Source: CAWAMR01 sp963783095
GTDB taxonomy: Bacteria; Planctomycetota; Planctomycetia; Gemmatales; Gemmataceae
NCBI GenBank assembly: GCA_963783095.1
Contig: CAWAMR010000008.1
Coordinates: forward strand, 496,001-560,000
Direction: 5' to 3'
Length of the DNA: 64,000 nt
The translations under genes and the position numbers were made by a program. Shown here piece after piece: positions 57,800 to 64,000 of this stretch (its first letter is position 1; every line of letters starts with the position of its first letter). The notes under the pieces are model-generated. The model worked only from the letters and a program-made list of their open reading frames with translations. It was not told the origin of the DNA and searched no databases.

Positions 57800-58654
57800 G
57801 TGGAGCTGGTGCAGGTCATTTCCCTGGCCCAACTTGCACTGGCTTATACACGAAGTTGGGCCGCCAATAGTCCCAACGAACGCATTCGACTTGCCGGTCA
57901 GGCCGAACAACTTCAGCAAGAGGCCGCTCTATTGCGTGAAGAACTCCGCATCAAGGACGCTCGCATGGCCAGAATCCCCGCGAGCAAACGGCCCCATTAC
58001 GAACCTACCGAAAGACTGGCCATCCTCGAAGTGCGTGCCGCACGCTGCTGGTCGCTGGAGCGGACGGCCCAGGTGTTCCAGGTGAGCGCGGCAACTATTG
58101 CTTCCTGGGGCAAGAAACAACCCACTTCCAAACAAACTTGCCGGTTTCTCCGAGGGCTTATCGGTAAGGTCGGCACTGCACCCAAATACTTGATTACCGA
58201 CTCCGGCACTCAGTTCACTTCCCTGGCGTTCCAAAACTGGTGCGAAAGGCACGGCGTCAAGCATCGCAAAGGCGCGATAGGCCAGACCGGGAGCATTGCT
58301 GTTTGCGAACGCTTCATTCGAACGCTCAAGGACGGTTGCACCCGAGTGTTGGGGATAATCCCTCTGCTACAGCGCTCCTTTCGCCGCGAACTGTCTCTGT
58401 TCTTTAACTGGTATAACCAGGACCGTCCACATATGACCCTCAAAGGCGCAACGCCAGATGAAATCTACTTCAATCATCGACCTGCCAATCGATCTCCTCG
58501 CTTTGAGCCGCGTCCCAACTGGCCGCGCGGTTCACCTTGTGCCAAGCCGCAAACACTGGTCAAGGGCCAGCCTGGAGTTGTCCTGGAAATGAAACTCCAG
58601 TTCACCGCCCGCCGTCGTCACCTCCCATGCGTCAAGCTCAATCGCGCAGCTTGA
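57800..58654 (+). pseudogene. Integrase-core (rve) transposase remnant, IS3/IS481-type
   Basis: A 284-codon frame with an internal deletion: a helix-turn-helix start (LERTAQVFQVSAATIASWGK) is joined at about residue 110 to the middle of the rve domain (APKYLITDSGTQFTSLAFQN), then FIRTLKDGCTRVLGIIPLLQ and NWYNQDRPHMTLKGATPDEI. The second Asp and the Glu of the DDE triad are present; the first Asp is in the deleted part. It lies immediately upstream of and divergent from the FHA/beta-helix gene. Confidence 0.78.
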
Positions 58655-58826
58655 ACTTTTCACAAAAAAACCAGACTGGATCACGCTACCTCTGCGCACC
58701 GTCGTTCGCCAAGCAAATTCCGGCACGAACTTCCCGCGATTTTGCCGTGAAAAAAACCTGGACAGAACTCCACACAAGATTCGCTGGACCAACACAGCTT
58801 TGGCAATTCCTTTGGGGCTACAATTT
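58655..58826. other. Remnant sequence between IS fragment and barstar-like gene
   Basis: No gene supported. A plus-strand frame through here (TWTELHTRFAGPTQLWQFLW) could be the tail of a second, unrelated transposase or nothing. Confidence 0.35.
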
Positions 58827-59363
58827 CTATACTTCACGACTGGCATCGGACCATTCTCTGCGGTTCCAAACAGGACTTTGCCCTCCAATTGGGTTAAATG
58901 AAATTCTGGGATCATCTGACTGAAGCAAGGTAATGAAACGCTTCCCAAACAGTAACTTTCCATAGGCAGCTAGCGAAATCGCATGTAAAACCGCTTCTGC
59001 CGCTTCTTGATCAGCGGATGCGAATTGTTCAAAGCCTCGAAGAACAAACGCGAATCCACCCTCGTCGGCGATTTCGTGGTGATACAAATAATCGACAAAC
59101 CCTTGGTAAGTCGGTTCCATTACGGAAATACCAATCGATTGAAGGATAACACGAAGGATCGCAGCTTCACTACAGCAACTATGACAGTCCACTTCAGCAA
59201 CCGAATAACCCTGTTCTCGGAGCCATTCGATGGCATCTTTCAAGACATTTTGCTTATGAAAAAGGGCAATCGGTCCGGATCGCAATAGCTCCCAATCAAG
59301 CCGCGATTCAACATGCCCCTCGTCTGTTTTTCCATAAACTTCAGATTGACGAAATGAAGCCAA
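58827..59363 (-). CDS. Barstar-like immunity protein
   Basis: About 178 residues. The body (LKDAIEWLREQGYSVAEVDC, then GISVMEPTYQGFVDYLYHHE, then GFAFVLRGFEQFASADQEAA and LLQSDDPRISFNPIGG) follows the barstar pattern: helix, Tyr/Asp-containing acidic segment, strand. Barstars bind and block barnase-type RNases. The TTG at 59363 with GGGAGAG upstream is a likely start; the frame is also open into the Ser/Thr-rich remnant before it. Assignment is tentative. Confidence 0.55.
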   Translation of the reverse strand: MASFRQSEVYGKTDEGHVESRLDWELLRSGPIALFHKQNVLKDAIEWLREQGYSVAEVDCHSCCSEAAILRVILQSIGISVMEPTYQGFVDYLYHHEIADEGGFAFVLRGFEQFASADQEAAEAVLHAISLAAYGKLLFGKRFITLLQSDDPRISFNPIGGQSPVWNRREWSDASREV

Positions 59364-60250
59364 TTTAACTCTCCCACTTGCATGGTACTGGCTGATAGTG
59401 TCAACGCCATTTTCCGATAAGTCCCAGCTACTAGTTGACGTGGCGCTACTTTCCGTCATGGTGTAGCTGGTGTCGAAAGTTTCATCGGTCGTCTGCAAGT
59501 GCTCAATACCGTTCGTCGTCTGCGTCAACGAGAATGGCTGAGTACTATACTCGTTGACGGTATAGCTGTAACCGTTGTAGACTCCCGAATCAGTTAGGGA
59601 ATGTGTGATGTTTCCAGTTTCCGTCAATGTTGAGGATTGCGATATCGTGTTACCGATCAGCGTAAAAGCATCGCTTTGATTTTGGACTTCCGTGTAATCG
59701 TCAGCGAAGCTGGTTGAGCCGCTGACTTGCTCTTTAGTAGTGGCGTTCGACTCGGTGCCGATGCGAGTGTAGTTTCCGGCAAGGCTGTTGCCCGTCGCCG
59801 TGTAGCTTTGCGTGCTGGTCACCTGATTGCTCAACGTGTACCAGGCGGGGCTATCGCTTGCCGTCTCCCGCCACTCTCGCTGCTCGAACTGGCATTGCTC
59901 AACGTATAACTGCCGGTCAAACTGTCGGCCGTCTTGGTTTGCGTGCTCGTGGCGGTGTTGGTCGAGGTTAGCGTATATCCCAGACCACTGTCGTTGCCGA
60001 TCTCCGACGACACTGTGCTGTCGGTTGTGACCAGGGTTTGCGTACTCAGGCCCGTGACAGAGTCATTCGACTGGCTGTTGACTACCGTGGTGGCGATATT
60101 ATCGGTCTGCGAATAGGTCAAACTGCTTGGGCCGCCCGGCCCGTATCGGTATTGATCGTGGTCTGAGTGTTGTCATCGGTCGTCGTCAGCGAAGTCGTCG
60201 AACCGTTGTTCGTGGTCGAGCTGTTCGCGATATTGCTGCCGCTTCCGGCA
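59364..60250 (-). pseudogene. Ser/Thr-rich repeat (RHS-like) gene fragment, frameshifted
   Basis: Low-complexity Ser/Thr/Asn/Gly repeats (TVVNSQSNDSVTGLSTQTLV, STLTETGNITHSLTDSGVYN) run from about 60250 to 59400 in three frames (shifts near 60125 and 59850). This resembles the giant repeat regions of planctomycete RHS/YD-like surface proteins. The upstream end is cut off by the repeat cluster beginning at about 60252. The barstar-like gene follows downstream, so this may be the residue of a polymorphic-toxin locus. Confidence 0.5.
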
Positions 60251-60251
60251 A

Positions 60252-61170
60252 AAGCGAAAATTTGTAGCAATTTGTAGCGTTTTGTTCCGACGCCTTGTAG
60301 GAGGCATCCGATTCGTGGGCGAATTCACCACATCCTTTAGGCGGAGGCTGCTTCCAGCAAGAGCGAAAACTTGTAACATTTTGTAGCACGGCGTTCGGGA
60401 ATTCGATCGTTCGTATTTGCGATCATTGGTGTACAAACCGATTTTTGTAGCAATTTGTAGCGTCTGCGCACCGGTTTCGGGCCCTCATCTGAAAGCAACT
60501 TCGCCAGAATATCAAATCAATAATCGTTGGATTGAGGCGAAGTTTCTTGGAAGCGTTTTGTAGCGTCTGCGCCCGTTTCGGGCCCTCATCAGCAAAAACC
60601 TCGGCAATCCATCAAATCGATAAGCGTTTGATTGGCTCTTAGTTCTTGGAAGCATTTTGTTCCGACACCTTGTAGGAGGCATCCTATCCGTGGGCGAATT
60701 CACCATATCCTTTAGGCGGAGGCTGCTTCCAGCAAATGCGAAAATTTGTAGCAATTTGTAGCGTCTGCGCCCGGTTTCGGGCCCTCATCTGAAAGTAACT
60801 TCGCCAGAATATCAAATCAATAATCGTTGGATTGAGGCGAAGTTTCTTGGAAGCAGACCTTCGGGAGTACGTTCGGTCGCATTTGAGATCAATGATGTGC
60901 AAACGGTTTTTTGTAGCAATTTGTAGCGTCTGTCGCCGGTTTCGGGCCCTCATCTGAAAGTAACTTCGCCAGAATATCAAATCAATAATCGTTGGATTGA
61001 GGCGAAGTTTCTTGGAAGCATCGCGCTCACTGCTTCGTTTGTCTGGTTACCCAATGGTTGATCCGCAATCGAAATTGTGTAACAATTTGTAGCACGGCCA
61101 TTCGGAAGTTCGTTCGTTCGCATTTGCGATCATTGCTGTACAAACCGATTCTTGTAGCAATTTGTCAAAG
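60252..61170 (-). repeat. Modular repeat cluster 2 (inverse orientation to cluster 1)
   Basis: Same modules as 24545-25090 on the opposite strand: TTTGTAGCAATTTGTAGCG motifs at many sites, the long module (GGGCCCTCATCTGAAAG...TTGGATTGAGGCGAAGTTTC) at about 60476-60558, 60771-60856 and 60937-61022, and a diverged copy at 60562-60655. A module GAGGCATCC...GGCGAATTCACCA occurs twice (60300 and 60680). Together about five full long modules in the window. Confidence 0.8.
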
Positions 61171-61578
61171 ATCATGTGGGCAGCGAGTGTAGCCAAGCTC
61201 ACTTGGGCAGGTAAACTTGTCGGACAGCCAGAGATCGAATTACACCCGAAGCACAAATGGAGTTTATTCCACTACTTTATTATAGTGAACACATGTTTTG
61301 ATTCCAAACCCGGAATAGCTTCCTGATACGGAGGCTCGTCCTCAAGCACTATGCTCGACTCGCCATTCAGTAAGTTTTGGCAACCCGAGCACCGCACCGT
61401 GCCGGGTAATGACAATTGCCGATCGTAGGATCAACGAATTCGCCGCTCCCTTTCCTATCGCCGCGCAACGACTATAACACTTGCTCAAGGACCGGAATTG
61501 CACCGCGAGTTGACCGGCAATTCCCCCTTGAACTCTGCTCGGCAACGCTATATACCTAGTGGTGAAGTTTGTGTGTAA
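61171..61578. other. Intergenic region upstream of tRNA-Gly
   Basis: About 400 bases with no supported gene. Short minus-strand frames (61047-61256, 61342-61635) show no recognisable domain. Confidence 0.4.
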
Positions 61579-61650
61579 GCGGGTGTAACTCAGTGGTAGA
61601 GTACCTCGTTGCCAACGAGGTTGTCGTGGGTTCAAGTCCCATCACCCGCT
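61579..61650 (+). tRNA. tRNA-Gly (anticodon GCC)
   Basis: A 72-base cloverleaf: acceptor GCGGGTG pairs with CACCCGC, the D-arm contains ACTCAGTGGTAGAGT, the anticodon stem is CCTCG/CGAGG with loop TTGCCAA (anticodon GCC at 61611-61613), and the T-arm contains GTGGGTTCAAGTCCCAT. No encoded CCA is evident. It lies upstream of tig, separated by about 110 bases. Confidence 0.95.
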
Positions 61651-61763
61651 CTTCACTCCCTTGCCACAATGCCGGTTTACGCAGGCCGAGAAGTCCAGGC
61701 GATTCGGTGCCTGACCCGATGCCGTCGCTTCCCGGCTCTCTTTGTTTGAAGGGAGATGCCATC

Positions 61764-63283
61764 ATGACCGACGAAAGCACCCGACATCGAACTGCCTAGC
61801 TGCCACCGATTCTCCTGAGATGGAAACCACGACGACCGACGAGGGAAAGTTCGCCGCAAACCGTCGAAATCACGGACGTCGGTCCGTGCAAGAAGCACAT
61901 CAAGGTCACCGTGGATCGCAAGGCGATCGACGAACGCTTCAACGAGAAGTACACGGAACTGGTGCGAAGCGACACGTCGCAGGTCAATGGCTTCCGGCCG
62001 GGCAAGGCGCCGCGCAAGATCATCGAACGCCGGTTCAAGTCGTCGGTCGAGGAGCAGGTGCGCAAGGAAGTGTTGATGGCGAGCCTGGAACAACTGGCGA
62101 CGGAAAACCAGATTTCGCCCGCTCGCGCCGCCCGATCTCGATCCCGACGAAACTCGAGATTCCCGACCAGCGGGCGATTTCATCTACGAATTCGACGTCG
62201 AGGTGCGCCCGGAGTTCGACCTGCCGCCTTACAAGGGATCTGACGCTCAAGCGGCTCGATCAAAACGTTCACGCCAGGCCGACATCGACCAGAGGAACAA
62301 CGCGAATCCTCGAACCGCCGGCCAGCTGGTGCCCAAGGAAGGCGCCGATGCGAGGGTCGAATTGAACGACTTCATCATTGCCGACGTCGACCATGACGTT
62401 CGGCGACCAGGAGCTCAACAAGCTGAACGAGATTCCGCGTTCGGGTCGAAAAGCAGCTCGGCCGTCGAGGATGGCGTCGCCGAAGATTTCGGCAAGACGA
62501 TGGCCGGCGCCAAAGCAGGCGAAGAACGCAACGTCGATCATCAAATTGGCCGAGCAGCGTCAACGGACGACTCTGCAGGGCGGCCGGTGATCCATGCGGC
62601 AAGTTCACTATCAAGGACATCAAGGTGATCCGAATTGCCGGAACTGACGTCAAGAAATGCTCGCGGCAATTTCGGCGTTCGCAACGAAGACCAATTCCAG
62701 CGAACTGATCGCGGCCGGGCTTGAACCGCCGGCTCGAATACGTCCAGCGACAGAGCTTCCGCGAACAGATGCTGGCAAGCTTGATCGAGGCGGCCCGAAA
62801 TGGGAGTTGCCGCGCGACCTGCTCATGCGACAGGCCAGGCGGCACGATGTCTCGACGAGTCATGGAAATGCGTCGATGCCGGCATGAGCGACGAGGAGAT
62901 CAAGGGCCGGCAGCGACTTCTGGAACAGGACGTTGTGGCCAGCACGGCCAGAGCGCTCAAGGAGCATTTCATCCTGCAGAAGATTGCGGAGGAGGAAAAA
63001 ATCGAGATCCAGGATGCTGATATCGACACCGAAATCGACCGCATCGCCGATCGGACTGGATGAAAGTCCCCGCAAGGTCCGGGCACGCCTGGAGAAAGGA
63101 AGATCATGATCGAGAGCGCTTGCTACCGAGCTGCTGGAACGGCAGGCGCTCGATCGGTTCTTCAAAGTGCGGAGTACGAAGACGTCGAATTGAAGATCCG
63201 AGGACGAGGAAGGCGAAGTTGCCACGGTTTCAGAAGGAGCGGTTCCAGGTTCCACCGATGCAGGATCACCAACGAGTTACTAA
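61764..63283 (+). CDS. tig: Trigger factor, many frameshifts
   Basis: Ribosome-associated chaperone with prolyl isomerase. The frame changes at least nine times, yet pieces align in order: VEITDVGPCKKHIKVTVDRK, ELVRSDTSQVNGFRPGKAPR with KIIERRFKSSVEEQVRKEVL (ribosome-binding domain), and FIYEFDVEVRPEFDLPPYKG. A PPIase-like middle follows, then the C-terminal arm (QRLLEQDVVASTARALKEHF; KIAEEEKIEIQDADIDTEID) and end VSEGAVPGSTDAGSPTSY. ATG at 61764 after GGGAG. The extreme shift density suggests poor base quality rather than a pseudogene. Standard tig-clpP order. Confidence 0.85.
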
Positions 63284-63317
63284 GGTTCCATAGCGTCAGC
63301 GACAAATGAGTGGACTA

Positions 63318-63356
63318 CATCGTTACTCCTCACGCTCCGCGTGAGGAGTAACGATG
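63318..63356. terminator. Strong hairpin between tig and clpP
   Basis: Perfect 18-bp arms (CATCGTTACTCCTCACGC / GCGTGAGGAGTAACGATG) around a 3-base loop. There is no following T-run, so it may be a processing or attenuation structure rather than a classical terminator. Shorter relatives occur near 1365 and 8190. Confidence 0.6.
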
Positions 63357-63388
63357 GCCCGATGTTGACGGTTAGAAAGGTTGACACG

Positions 63389-64000
63389 ATGAGCGAATTG
63401 TTTCCCGAAGTGAACATGGGGCCTTTGTCTGACCCCAAGATTCAACGACAACCGCGATTACACGCGGATGCGGCAGATGTCCACCGGCGACCTGCTGCTG
63501 GACAACCGCATCGTTTTCCTCGGCAGCACCGCCCGAAACGGCGGCAACCCCGCCATCACGGACTTCCTGGCCAACATCACGATCCAGAAGCTGCTGTTCC
63601 TGCAGTACGAGAATCGCACCGCAGGAAATCCACATGTACATCAACTGCCCCGGCGGTTCGGTTGACGGCGACGCTGGCGATTTACGACACCATGCAGTTC
63701 TTGGAATGCCCGATCAACACCTACTGCATGGGCCTGGCCGCCAGCGGAGCGGCGATCATCCTCGCGGCCGGCACCAAGGGAAAACGCTACGCCCTGCCCA
63801 ACTCGAAGGTCATGGTGCACCAGCCCTGGGGCCAGGTTCCTTACGCCCAGGTGTCCGACATCGAGATCACCGCCAACGAATTCATGAAAGACCGCCAGCG
63901 ACTGAATGAGATCCTGGCGAAGCACACCGGCCAGCCAATCGAAATGATCGAAAAGGAAACCGAGCGCGATCGTTTCTTTGACGCCGGCCGAAGCCAAAAC
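63389..64000 (+). CDS. clpP: ATP-dependent Clp protease proteolytic subunit, 5' part (frameshifted; runs off the right edge)
   Basis: Barrel protease that degrades unfolded proteins with ClpX. Start MSELFPEVNMGPLSD at 63389. The frame shifts at least four times: RDYTRMRQMSTGDLLLDNRI, VFLGSTARNGGNPAITDFLA, MYINCPGGSV, then TYCMGLAASGAAIILAAGTK with the active-site Ser, and ALPNSKVMVHQPWGQV with the catalytic His. The C-terminal end (TPAEAK) lies at the window edge. Order tig-clpP is typical; clpX or a second clpP probably follows. Confidence 0.88.
   Translation, partial: MSELFPEVNMGPLSDPKIQRQPRLHADAADVHRRPAAGQPHRFPRQHRPKRRQPRHHGLPGQHHDPEAAVPAVRESHRRKSTCTSTAPAVRLTATLAIYDTMQFLECPINTYCMGLAASGAAIILAAGTKGKRYALPNSKVMVHQPWGQVPYAQVSDIEITANEFMKDRQRLNEILAKHTGQPIEMIEKETERDRFFDAGRSQN

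Overview
The window reads as a planctomycete chromosome segment, most likely Gemmataceae. The basis is a TIGR02996-type repeat-companion domain (gene at 19430-20276), a PVC-type membrane-bound dehydrogenase with HEAT repeats and a CxxCH heme site (41098-44170), a tandem array of Uma2-family genes, an FHA/beta-helix protein, a GH51-like hydrolase and intergenic hairpins of the AGCGCAAGCAAGGG type. No rRNA is present; the single tRNA is tRNA-Gly(GCC) at 61579-61650. About half of the long genes are broken by apparent single-base frameshifts. The density rises sharply in the last 2.3 kb (tig, clpP), which looks more like unpolished or low-coverage sequence than biology, so I annotate whole genes across the shifts.

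Layout. 1-5.2 kb: a partial GH51-like arabinofuranosidase, a DUF362 protein overlapping a terpenoid-cyclase-fold protein, an OmpH/Skp-like chaperone and a CoaB-like protein. 5.4-16 kb: a surface-glycan operon with glucose-1-phosphate cytidylyltransferase, CDP-glucose 4,6-dehydratase, a sugar SDR, a sulfotransferase, an APH-fold kinase, a split transketolase pair, a GT2 glycosyltransferase and a large polytopic membrane protein.

16.5-23.3 kb: the most striking region, read here as a decayed chromosomal integron. On the minus strand, four or five short genes (SMI1/KNR4-like, TIGR02996, small membrane protein) are separated by attC-like sites with GCCGAAC/GTTCGGC-type ends. Upstream lie a candidate Pc promoter, a candidate attI and the remnant of an integron integrase pointing toward the cassettes, the orientation I recall for other planctomycete integrons. 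Two IS110-family elements sit at the same position in two of the attC sites, and each carries a covarying stem-loop upstream of its transposase that could be a bridge RNA. A RAYT-derived palindromic element abuts the integrase remnant.

23.3-25.3 kb and 60.2-61.2 kb: repeat-only regions sharing one modular repeat family in opposite orientations. 25.4-46 kb: mostly housekeeping genes, including a GYF/membrane protein, a FadL-like porin, RNase R, a YhaM-like nuclease, a DCC protein, PanB, a HAD phosphatase, RNase III, a response regulator, secreted proteins, a diadenylate cyclase, a beta-propeller protein and the PVC dehydrogenase. 44-46.7 kb: four Uma2 paralogues. 46.8-60.2 kb: secreted and cytochrome-type proteins, an MNT nucleotidyltransferase with a degenerate possible HEPN partner, a two-gene unknown module bounded by a 75-bp direct repeat, the FHA/beta-helix protein, an IS remnant and a Ser/Thr-rich (RHS-like) remnant with a barstar-like gene. 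61.6-64 kb: tRNA-Gly, tig, clpP.
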